Shown here: piece by piece, positions 33,680-43,753 of the stretch
Position numbering within the stretch: the first letter of the stretch is position 1
Layout: the number at the start of each line of letters is the position of its first letter
DNA from: Gonapodya sp. JEL0774
Taxonomy: Eukaryota; Monoblepharomycota; Monoblepharidomycetes; Monoblepharidales; Gonapodyaceae
Assembly: GCA_027604505.1 (NCBI GenBank)
Contig: JADIIX010000082.1
Coordinates: forward strand, 1 to 64,000
Direction of reading: 5' to 3'
DNA length: 64,000 nucleotides
The notes under the pieces: model-generated
What the model was told of the DNA's origin: nothing
Database searches by the model: none
What the model saw: the letters and a program-made list of their open reading frames with translations, nothing else
Position numbers and translations under genes: made by a program

Positions 33680-35518
33680 TTATGTATCACTCTGTAACGC
33701 TTCTCGAATATTCCTAAGCTGTACGGTTATCTCACGAAACGTGGGTCTTAGAGCAGGTTCTTGATCCCAGCACTTTCGAATCAGCTCTTGAAGCTTTAGC
33801 GGAATGCCATCCGATTCCTGAATGACCGGTCGTTTGTTATCATTGACAATAGAATAGTATAGAGCAAGTGCCGATATGTCTAGTTCACCATATGGGTTTC
33901 TCAAGGTCCAGATCTTCAAAAGGCATCAAGTAAACGTTCAAAGCCAGGAAGCTCAGGAAGATCACTAAACCGTTCACTCAAATTGTCACACAGCTAAGCA
34001 CATACCCGTAAGACCGTTATTGCAAAAGCATACACGTCTCCTTCTTTGGTCGCACCACCACCAACCAGTCTTTCCGGAGGCATGTAAAGTCCTGTTCCTT
34101 CTCTATTTCCTGTGGTTTCTTGCAGCGGTGCGTTGTTGATCTTTGATGTCCCAAAATCGCCTACACGTGTGGTTCCGTCATCATCAACAAGAGCATTCTC
34201 AGGCTTGAGGTCCGCGTGAACAATATCACGGATGTCGTGGAGATAATACATTCCTGCCGCAATATCTGAAAACTGAGAAATGGAGATAGAGGTAGAGAAT
34301 ACTCATAGTATCAGCCATTGAAGAAATCCGGATCAAAATTCAGAGATCAAACCAATACTCACGATCCGAAGCTTTGTGGAGGTTGTTGCATGATCTGGAT
34401 TGTTCTGCAGGTAGTCCAGCACGTTTCCGTTTCTCATAAACTTTGAGAGCATAAACGGCTGGGGACCCTCCCAGGATGCTCCGAGGAGCGGAAGGATGTT
34501 CGGGTGATACCCTGCCGTGTACCATGCTGTGACCTCACGATCAAATGCCTGTGCAGGACTGTCGACATGTAAAGCCTGAATAAAAATCAACTCGACTGAT
34601 GTGACTTGCCTTTCTTAAGCTCTCTTGCGACATGGACCTATCCACAGTGATGAACTTCCCTGCCACCGTAGCCGCTGCCCACTCGCACCTGTAAACGACA
34701 CCGAAACCACCTCTTCCAATCTCTTCTCGACGCAAAACACTATGATGATCAATATGCCAAGCTTGCTTAGTGTGAGTCATAGTGTCTCCCGTCTCTGCAG
34801 CAACTGGAATCGAAGTGGAGGCATGCTCCACATTGCGCTGGGCCAGTACGGCTTCCAAGAAACTTGTATCTGTATTCTTGCTAGCAGCAGTTATTTCAAC
34901 GTCCGAAACTACGGCGCCGTGCCGGAGAAGCACTCGCAGGACCGCGAGCGAGGGTTGGATTGTGAAGCCTGTGCTGGCCGAGTCCCATGTCTTTGGATTG
35001 TCCAATCGAACATGTCCGCCTTTGTTACTAATAAAGAGAGTACCATCCGCATTCGGCACGTTGGCTGTGCTGCTATCCCATCGCTTCCATCGCCCACCGC
35101 GGCCGATGGCCAACGTGACGGGCGATGGGAATGAAACTGATCCGAGCCAGCGCTTCTTGTTCCACAGTTCTGAATCCCACGATGAACCGCAGTTTGCGAT
35201 CCGCCAGTCACATTTACCGTTGGGTGCTGCTCCACTTATCAGAAGCGCTTCGACAATCCGCGAGTGTCCGTGAAGAATCGCAAGAGCCAGCGCAGATTCG
35301 CATTCAATTGCATCAGTCTTCTTCTCATACACCTCTTCGTACTTCTCACTGGAAAACAGTCCAGCTCTCTTCACCAAACGGTGCTCCTGAACTTGCACCG
35401 ATAATGTCACCTTCTTCCTCACATTGGGATCCGCTCCCTCCAGCAATAGCTGCTGAACGCGTTTTTCATTGCCGTTTTCTACAGCCTCAATGAGATCAAG
35501 TTCCTGTGTGGTGGACAT
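33680..35518 (-). CDS. Ankyrin-repeat protein kinase (TKL-like)
   Basis: Preferred model on the minus strand: 34646-35518, 34363-34575, 34006-34272, 33680-33913, 528 residues. Ankyrin-type repeats fill about residues 1-210 (LIEAVENGNEKRVQQLLLEG, LALAILHGHSRIVEALLI, VLRVLLRHGAVV). The kinase domain follows: IGRGGFGVVYRCEWAAATVAG with the Lys after it, FDREVTAWYTAGYHPNILPLLG, catalytic loop IVHADLKPENALV (HRD is HAD), DFGTSK, YMPPERL in place of APE, and LIRKCWDQEPALRPTFREI. This is the tyrosine-kinase-like group pattern expanded in chytrids. It is likely a cytosolic signalling kinase; ligand and target are unknown. Intron 1 is ambiguous: a 70-nt GT-AG intron (34576-34645) is preferred, but a 34-nt GC-AG intron (34576-34609) also keeps the frame. 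Confidence 0.9.
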
Positions 35519-37336
35519 CTAAGGTTTTGACCTCTTATTCCATCGCTGGCACACATGACGCACAAGTGCCCCATCACCGAACGGTGGATAATGAGTAAAT
35601 TCCAAAGAGAACGAATAAATTATGTCACGACTCCTACTAACCGTCATCCCCATGTTTCTGTACTCTTTTGGCCATTCCACCTTCTTTGTCGTGACTTATA
35701 CTTGTTACGCACGACCTCCAAAGTACGGAAACATCTTTGTCTTACTCTTGAATATGGCTGCTCCTTTGATCCTTCGCCGGAACATTTACACAGGTGAGTG
35801 GATACACTGCATTCGTGTGACTAACTATCTAGACGCAGGGCACGGTATCTCTCTTACTAAGGAAATCACTACCGTTATAATTGCATCAGATTACGGGTCG
35901 TAGTCTCAGAAGCACCAGACTTCTCAACCCGGGAGTTCAAGTCCGCTGTCTGCAGTGATTTTACCGACCCGACTACTCCAACTCTTCCAATTTTACGGCA
36001 ACATCACTCTTCACATCATTCTTCGCATAAAAAGCTTCACCGTGTCCTTGCTGTAATCACTCAAGTCAATGGGGCTCAAGATATATAGTGACGTCCACCA
36101 TCCGCTATGTACAGACCGGCGATTGCGACAGTCAAGGATGCCACATCAACTCCTCCAGTGCAGTTTTTCACAGTGCATATTGGCTATTTTGAGTGCGTGG
36201 GAATCGGAGGTGGTTGGATAAACGAAAACTAACCGTGTTCGGCGGCACCTCCGTTCTTCATGCATTTTGTATTTTCGCATTTTCGTACAGTAATGTGGAT
36301 TGGAAAAGCGGATCGTTCAAACTGAGTTGTTGCTACAAAACAACCGTGGTATTGTTTCTGGATAAAGTTGCGTTGGACATTGGCGGGAACTACAGTATGC
36401 TCATATTGTATCTGGTGCTTTACCATGTGATGAAATCGGTAGGGTAGCTTGACCTGTACGCCGAACACCCCGGCAAAAGACACTGGAGTGGACGCAATAT
36501 CTTGTTGTGAGCGAAATATTACGCCGGCCTGCATCAACCCGGTCCCCTTCTAGAATAACCACTCTACAAACCTGCACCCGCAAGGGACCAGCCCCGCCAG
36601 CCTTGGGTGAGCCGCGATCGTGGTCAACCTGCTCCTCCCCTCCACCAGAGCCGTCATTTCCCTATACAATTGCTGAGGGATCCGGTGTCGTCCGTCGGGC
36701 TGGTGGTATGTACCCTTCACAAGCCCCAACGCCCGTCGATTTCACACGACTTGATTCTGAAGGCCCGGTCTAACTTTTCGCTGCCAGATCAACTCACGTC
36801 TTGCGTGAAGTGGTATGTCAAGACTATTAGTGCTGAACAATTGACCGTCTTTCTTCGTTCTACATCAACGATAGACGAATTGTGCGTTCAAAACGCGATG
36901 GCAATGCTACTAGATCAGCAGAGAGTCTTATTTGAGGGAGGGAGCTCGGTACACGGACCCTCGCGGACTACAACATCCAGAGGGAGTCAATGGAGCACTT
37001 GATTAACCGCTTTCGTGGAGACACGGTGCGTTTGACTCTCTTTGTTTTCTCCCCGCCTCCCGCCGGGACAAATGGAGTGCAACCTGAGATGCATGACACT
37101 TTTCATTCACATGGCCAGTGACGTTTGTGGTTCCAGTACATACCTTCAAGTGGCCGCAATCAATTTGAGGCTCTTCCGATTATTGTAATAATAACTTTTT
37201 TGTTACTCGGAAACTAACAAGCCAATAATCAATCGACCGTTGCACTCATCACCAACAGATACTGAGCAAGTAAATGATTTGCTCCCAGAAAGAATGCATA
37301 AATGACGTCACGACTCCAACTACCGGCCCCCCAATG
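35519..37336. other. 1.8-kb region without a supported gene
   Basis: Between the 5' end of the ankyrin-kinase gene and the 3' end of the glutaminyl cyclase gene. Open frames of 60-130 codons on both strands show no domain, signal or consistent splice pattern. A CRE-like TGACGTCA occurs at 37303-37310. Two similar strings, GTCACGACTCCTACTAACCG near 35620 and GTCACGACTCCAACTACCGG near 37307, hint at a short dispersed repeat. Confidence 0.45.
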
Positions 37337-38793
37337 TCACTCCCGACCACCCAACCCCAACGCTTCCACCAACCACGTTCCTAGCACCTCCGCCCATGCG
37401 GCACACTTTCCCTGATCTACTGCACCCGCGTTGTCCCGCGCCGTATGCCACACCTTGGGAAATTCCACGGGACACACGTGCACACACGGCACGCCCCGGT
37501 TTGCAAACGGTTGATGGTCGTCGTCGATGGGGAACCCCGCCACGGTCTCGAATGGTCCCGGTGGGAACGACGCGCGACGGGCCAGTGCTGGGGTGTTGAT
37601 CGCTCGCACATTGCGCAGTCTGGATTCTACAGATCTCATGTGGTCCCACACCGGCCACGTGGTCTCGTCGTAGCACAGTATGGTGTCGTCTTCACCCCGT
37701 GCGGCGAGCAAGTCCATCACACAGAGGAGCGATATCCGTTCAAGTTCACCGGTGGTCGCCCACAAGTGGGCGAGTGCGCGGGAGCCGTACAGTCCGTCAG
37801 AGTCGGACCACCCTTCGACGGATTCTTCGGCGTCAAAAAAGACTAAGGAGACGGTGGTTGGGGTGGTGGAAAAGGCGGACGATGTGGAACGAGAAAGGCG
37901 TTCGAGGTATTGTGGGAGCCTGCGGGAAAGATGGAGCAAGATGGCGACAGAAGTGGCGGCGTCGGTGGCGCCAATGAAGGGGGGGCGGGTGTGTAGGATT
38001 TTGGAGTCGTAATGAGCTGGCGTTAAAAGGGTACGATGAGATGTGGATCAAGGTTTCAGAGTACTGCAATCACGCAATCCGAATAGCACAGGTAACCAAT
38101 CATATCTTTTCTTTTTGTTTTCTCCGACGCCCATCTACCTTCTCCAGCTGCTCTGGAACGCAGAACCTCAGTGCGGGTTGGTTAATATTCAGCGACGGGT
38201 ATCCATCACTGTATATCGTCGTGTCCTCCTAATCAGTGAATGTTCTCCCACGAAACATTTCATTCATTTTCATTCATTCCACTGAAAGACCTCGCGCTAT
38301 TGACAGGCATCTAACGATTTTACATCCCACAATCCGTGCATCCAAACAGATCCCAAAGAACCTCACCGCCGAGAACAAGTTTGGCGGCATGGTCCGGAAG
38401 CCCATTTGCACGCCATGTAGCCACCACATTGAAAACATCAGTTTGACCTTGTGGTGTCGCCGCAAGGCTCCAATGCTCTTCCACTGCCCATCCGTGTTGG
38501 GCCAAGATATCGGACATGTACTTTCTGACCTTTTTGGAGCCATCGGAGCCAGGCGCACGAGAGATCAAGATTGGAGCGAGCAGTGAGTCTTGATGTGGAG
38601 TGGGAGAGAAGGTATGTGGGGGTGCCGCAAGGGAATCGGCGACGAACGCGAGTGCGGCCGGCGAAAGCGGCGAAGGTCTGTAAGCCAAACGAAAAGTTGG
38701 TAGTTTAACACGGAAATGTCGTATACGTGGCTGAAGGAAAGGGAACTGCGATCTAAAACCGTGCGATCGAGGGTGTTTTGCAAACATCATCAT
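37337..38793 (-). CDS. Glutaminyl-peptide cyclotransferase (M28 family)
   Basis: Two exons on the minus strand: 38367-38793 and 37337-38016, 368 residues, usual length for the family. Motifs: LLAPILISRAPGSDGSKKVR, DVFNVVATW, LVLGAHYDSK (the Asp after the His-Tyr is a zinc ligand; it is formed across the intron), FIGATDAATSVAILLHLSR, LVFFDAEESVEGWSDSDGLY (catalytic Glu and zinc ligand), YGSRALAHLW, and FANRGVPCVHVCPVEFPKVW followed by HT (zinc-ligand His). The enzyme turns N-terminal Gln or Glu of peptides into pyroglutamate, mostly in the secretory pathway in animals. The N-terminal 35 residues are Arg/Lys/Phe-rich without acid, more like a mitochondrial presequence than a signal peptide, but this is uncertain. 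Confidence 0.92.
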
Positions 38794-39294
38794 CCTTCAA
38801 GTGTTGATGTCAGTCATTTGCACGTCTTTCGCAATCCTTTGGGCTCAAAATGTAATTTGGTAATAATTTTTATATGAGACACAATAATTCATTCTTTGCA
38901 TGGCCATTGTCTGGATGTTGTCGTTTTACAGAAGTGGGGCGCTGGAACTTAGGAATACTGAGCACTCATCAGGCCATCATTGCCCTACTTGGGTGCAGTA
39001 CAACGCTATGTATTTTTGAAAGAACACTCATATCGTTCCTGAAATCCTTGCACTTGAAGGGGTCAACCCAAAATTCTGACACGCCACTTTCGCAGTTCTC
39101 ACAATCTCGCCCCGGCTGCTCCGCTCTCAAAAACTTTCCCTGGCGGCAACGCACCCTTTTTGCTCACTACCTTTGCAATATCAGCCCGTGTGACCAAGCG
39201 GGCTTCCGTGGCAGGGTTGTAACCGAATCGTTCGCGAGGGTCTTACATGGGATTCGAAGCACGATAAAAATTCTTGTACTCTTCCAATCTGTCG
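38794..39294. other. Intergenic, no supported gene
   Basis: About 0.5 kb between the start of the glutaminyl cyclase gene and the end of the thiolase gene, both on the minus strand. Nothing was recognised. Confidence 0.4.
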
Positions 39295-41179
39295 TCACAG
39301 AGACTGCTCACCTTGCCACTTAGACGTATCCTTCTCTTCACCATTGGCAAAAGTGGCCTTGGTGTAGATTGCTACCACGCACACGCCTGCCGCCAGTCCC
39401 ACATTGTGCTGTGGAAATTTATGCACAGCAATTTAATCGAAAATCCGATTCCATAGAAACTGTACAAAACTTACCTGCATAGCGTACTTCACATTCTTCA
39501 CCTGCCTCTTTCCGCACCATCCCCTGACTTGCCAGCACAGTTCCGCGCACTGGGCGAGCCCCGTAGCACCCAGAGGGTGTCCCTTGCTGATGAGCCCACC
39601 AGACGGGTTGACAACATACTTACCACCGTAGGTGGCATTGCCAGAGGCGATGAGTTCGTGGGCCTTTCCGGGCGCGGAAAGACCAAGCGCATCGTATGTA
39701 ATGAGCTCGTTGGCACTAAACCGTTGTGTTTTTAAAACATGTGAGTTCGTCGAACGCGGACTGCAAACACACACAGTAACTTTCTCACTGACCTGAAACA
39801 GTCGTGGAGTTCCACAACCTGCACGTCATCAATCTTTACTCCAGCCACCCTGGTCGCCTCCTGAACCGCCTTCCTTGTCATCTCAGCTCCTGCCATATCG
39901 ATGCCGCTCTTTGTTTCGACGTGCTGGAAGGAGTCCGTGGCCATGGCCTGAGCGGCGATTAGCACAGCCTGGGGGGCGAGATTGTGCTTGAGCACGAATG
40001 ACTCGGAGCAAAGGATAGCGGCGCCCGCGCCGTCGGAAGTGGGGCAGCACTGAAGGACCGTGAGTGGGCCGAAAATGGTACGGGACTTCATAACTTGGTC
40101 GAGGGCTGTGGGGAGGTAGAGGTGCTCAAACACTTTTCATATGGAGCAGGTCTGGAATCCCTAAGAAAATGGTTACATACTGTGCACGTCCTGGAATTGG
40201 GAGTATGGATTCAAAGCGGAGTGGCGGTGGTTCTTCTCCGCAATCATGCCCATGTGAATTGGCTCGGCGCCGAATTTTTCACAGTACTGAAGTATCGGGT
40301 CAGAAGTGGACCTCGTCAATTGTGACTCTTGGTGGATTCTCCAGACCTTGGTTCACGCACCTCAATACCCGCCGCCCCAAACTGCTGAGCCGTTCGCGGA
40401 GCCTTCGGATCCCAGCCCCTGGTTTCCTTGATTGCTTCCGTGCGATAGCCACCGGATGCGACACGGTCTGTCCAGTACTCGCGTATGGTGCCGGGGTACA
40501 TCTGGGGCAAAATACATTCATATTGATCCAATGGTGAAGGTTACGAAGACGGGCAATTCACCTTCTCGAACCCAAGAGCCATGGTACAATCATAGAGGCC
40601 AGATTCAACTGCCTGACGGGCGAGGGTAAGGGCTGGAGGGAGTTCGTTCTTGATAAGCTTGATTACTGGTAACGGACTACGATATTGACTCTTACCTGAG
40701 GATCCTGTGGCACAAGCGTTCTGGCAGTTAATGACCGGGATTTGCGTCATTCCGAGCTGGTACAGCGCGCGCTGTCCACAGGTTGAATCTGAAGGGTTGT
40801 CGATGGGGGTTAATGTGGTGCCCAACAATGCACTACAATCCAAATGGATTTGACAACGCACCTCCAACAGTATAGCCCACTGCAGCAAACTCAACATCAT
40901 CGTATGTGAGGTTTGCATCGATGAGCGCCTTTGTGCCAGCTTCGAGGGCAAACTCCGGATAGTCGTAACCCTTCCGACGTCCAGGCTTCTCAAATTTGGT
41001 CATGCCGACACCTTTTCCGTTGAGGGCGGAATCAGGTTCATGGGTGACGTGAAGAAAATGTGGGGGGCGGAGCTGATCAGAATATAGTTCCGACATCCGA
41101 AATCTCCTGGACCACAAGTTTCCGGTTTCTCAGAATTCGATGTTCACCAACAACATAGACCTTGCGACCTTTTCCGGAC
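39295..41179 (-). CDS. SCP-x type thiolase (acetyl-CoA acyltransferase-like), 5' exon not found
   Basis: At least nine exons on the minus strand: 41148-41179, 40862-41011, 40696-40788, 40562-40632, 40361-40501, 40181-40286, 39793-40105, 39475-39715, 39295-39408, about 420 residues. Motifs: [16 protein letters not shown] (across an intron), [27 protein letters not shown] with the catalytic Cys, [46 protein letters not shown], and [20 protein letters not shown]. This is the thiolase module of sterol carrier protein X, which cleaves 3-ketoacyl-CoA of branched or very long chains in peroxisomes. No SCP2 domain follows and the C-terminus (EQSL) is not a clear PTS1. The exon at 41148-41179 starts in phase 2 after a strong acceptor; the short first exon with the ATG was not identified. 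This is the most intron-dense gene here after the LRR gene. Confidence 0.92.
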
Positions 41180-41712
41180 CTGAATCCGGGGGACGGCGAT
41201 TGTGAGAAGGAGAACTCCGGTAATTAAGATGTGTCGGAAACGTTGAACACGGCCGACGGTTTCTCACATTGCTTTTGACTATAATATAGTTCCGAGGAAA
41301 TTCACACTGCAGCTCCCGTGATGGCTCTGACGGGTGAACGTTGCTGAGTATTGAATAATTTTAGTGTGTTCGGCACTTCCGAGTTCCGCGGTCACAGTAA
41401 ATCACCAGCAAATGTACATTCCCAGTGGCCCCCATGTGCTTTGGGTTCTCTGGGTGTAAAGACTTTTTGAGCATTTTGGCATGTTGCCGTGGCATGAAGT
41501 GCTGGAAATAACAGTCACCTGGAGGAGATAAAGCAGACAACCACAGAATAAATTGATTTTTCTGAGAATAAGTACAATCAGACAACAATTTGGAATGTAC
41601 AAATGACAAGTTCTCGAGACGACAGCTTTGGTCCTCCTAGTCCTCCATTCTGGCAGGAGCGGCCTCCTCCCGTGACTACATACCAGCCCGAACCCAAATC
41701 GACAAGAAGAGC
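41180..41712. other. Divergent intergenic region, thiolase/F-box
   Basis: Contains the missing first exon of the thiolase and the promoter of the F-box gene. An upstream open frame from 41603 is in another frame and shows no domain. Confidence 0.4.
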
Positions 41713-43404
41713 ATGCCTTCCAAAGTGTTTGAAATCCCGGAGCTCGTGGACTGTATCTTTAATTATCTCGACGATCGTGATCTGGCCAGTTTCGCACAGG
41801 TCTGGTGAGTGTAAGGACGACACACGACTGTAGATGTGAAGAAGGGGAATTTTTACGGAGCTTCTGCTTGAAAATATTCACTAAAGCGAGAATTCATCGC
41901 GATATTGTCTCCGCATGATGGTTTGGGTCTTGTTCTGATAGCTTGTCCGTGTCTTGCCCATTCCCCGCGTAGTAAGCTGTGGCATCCAATTGCGACACCT
42001 CGTCTTTGGCGGGAATGGACCCTCGGCATCACCGGTAATGAACTCGTACGGCTTCGCTCCTACCTCTCCATGCCCCCGCACACCCGAAGCCTGGTCTGCC
42101 CAACTCGAGTCACCTTGCGATTGGAATCAGAAACCAACTCCCGCAACCTCATACCAGATCTATGCGACGTGCTCGACACAATATCTCCGACAGTTACATG
42201 GTGGGATTGTGAATGCTACCCTTCTGATGTGTTTGCACTGTGGTTGCGAAGTGTCAATGCCCCTCACGTTCGAGAGCTGACACTCAGCCAATGGCCGGAG
42301 ATGGGTGCCGTGTGGGTTAACCGCTTTCTCACACGGTGCTTGGACTTGTTTGCTCTCGACATTGCCGAGGCTAACGAAGCCAGTGACAGTAGCGGAATCT
42401 CACGGGAAGATGGAGGAATCGAACTCCCTTCTCAGCAACCTCCACACCTCCGTCACCTCATGATCCACCACGCACTTCGACCTACCGAATACCAAAAAAT
42501 CGGTTCTTACCTACAACTCACCCGCCTTCTCCTCTCCGACATCTCCGACGAAGAACACCTCCTCTCTCTCATAGCACTCCCCAACCTCACCCACCTTCTT
42601 CTCCCATTCTCCTCGCTCGGGTGGGAGGAAGGGTTTCGAGATGTGCTCACTCATCTCGGAGGCTCTTTGCTGGCGCTTGACCTTTCGCGGGACATCGATT
42701 TGGACGATGTCCTCACCTTGTCGTGGATCACGGGGATCGTCTCGCTATGTCCCAACCTGGAGCAAGTTGCGCTAGGTAAGTATTTCGCGCAAAAGTTACC
42801 ACTTCACTGTGATCTGGATTAATGACATCAACATTCCCTGTCCCCGCCTATCACCCACCTCGAAACAGATGGTGAGTGGCAGACGACGTGTTGCGCAAAA
42901 TGCGCTTCTCCTTTAACTAAACAAGATTCGGGATCCTTCGAAAGGATGGACTGGCACTACTGGCTCTGACGCCCTCGCCGCGGCAAAAATTTTGTGGATG
43001 GGCTTACCTCGCCTTCGTGCGCTGTCCATCCTTTCGAAACCCCTCGATATCACACCTCTGGAAAAGCGTGCACTTGAGGACGCCATGGCCGTCGGTGGGT
43101 GGGTTGGTTTGGGACGACATACCTCCACTGCGGTCTCCACACCTGAAATCGGGAGGCCAAAGAGGGAAAATCCCAGGTTCTACTTCCGAGCTATTGAACC
43201 TGTGACGGTGGGAGGGTGGAACAGACGCGAAGCCGATGAGCACACCTTTTGGGACACAGCCCATGACTGGGAGCTGGACGTTCTAGGTGAGGAATGAGCG
43301 GAATGGCCGATATAGAGATATGAAGCCGTCTCTGCGGTTCCGTTGGGCGTGTCTCATTCATTGTGTCCCATGTCTTGCCAGAAAATTCTGAAGATGAAGC
43401 GTGA
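41713..43404 (+). CDS. F-box protein with LRR-like C-terminal region
   Basis: Model: 41713-41804, 41973-42775, 42945-43286, 43382-43404, 419 residues. The protein starts almost directly with an F-box (VFEIPELVDCIFNYLDDRDL, then SFAQVCKLWHPIATPRLW across the first intron). The middle has Leu-rich strands (RELTLSQWPEM, HLRHLMIHHA, LTRLLLSDISDEEHL, NLTHLLLPFSSLGW, GSLLALDLSRDIDL) resembling irregular fungal F-box LRRs. The last short exon gives an acidic end (NSEDEA). It probably binds Skp1 and recruits substrates to SCF; the target is unknown. The third junction (acceptor at 42944) is chosen by phase and is less certain. Confidence 0.78.
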
Positions 43405-43753
43405 AAATTTGCTTTTTGGTCTGGAGGTACAGCGTCACGGTACAGGACGCACAGGGATTTGTTTCCGTTGACGAAAAGGATCTACAGGCGAATACTTTTG
43501 CGCGGTCATTTTTACATTGCACTCAAAGCATTCGAAATCTGGTTAGGAATTGCATTCCCGTATTTCTTACTTTTACAAAGGCTCGGTACAGAATACAGTG
43601 AAAGAGTTATTGTACCAGTTAACATATACTTTTCGTCCACATATGATTAGTTTGAATGATATTTTTCTCTGGAGCGGTCGCAGAATAGTGCAGATTCCTC
43701 AACTCCCGCTCCTTCATTCGACATCTCTTTCTCTAACGAAAAGTGCCCTTCCC
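43405..43753. other. Convergent 3' region
   Basis: Between the ends of the F-box gene and the ABCD4-like gene. Nothing was recognised. Confidence 0.4.

Noticed and set aside
34576-34609. 34-nt GC-AG intron as the main model in the ankyrin kinase
   Set aside because: Far shorter than the other introns here (48-411 nt); a 70-nt GT-AG intron gives an equally good kinase.
37303-37310. Second TGACGTCA as a regulatory site
   Set aside because: It lies at the 3' side of the glutaminyl cyclase gene, away from any promoter that I can support.
42869-42871. Possible 3-nt microexon (ATG) flanked by CAG and GTGAGT in the F-box/LRR gene
   Set aside because: It keeps phase 1 and so does not improve the join to the next exon; the simpler single intron to 42945 works without it.
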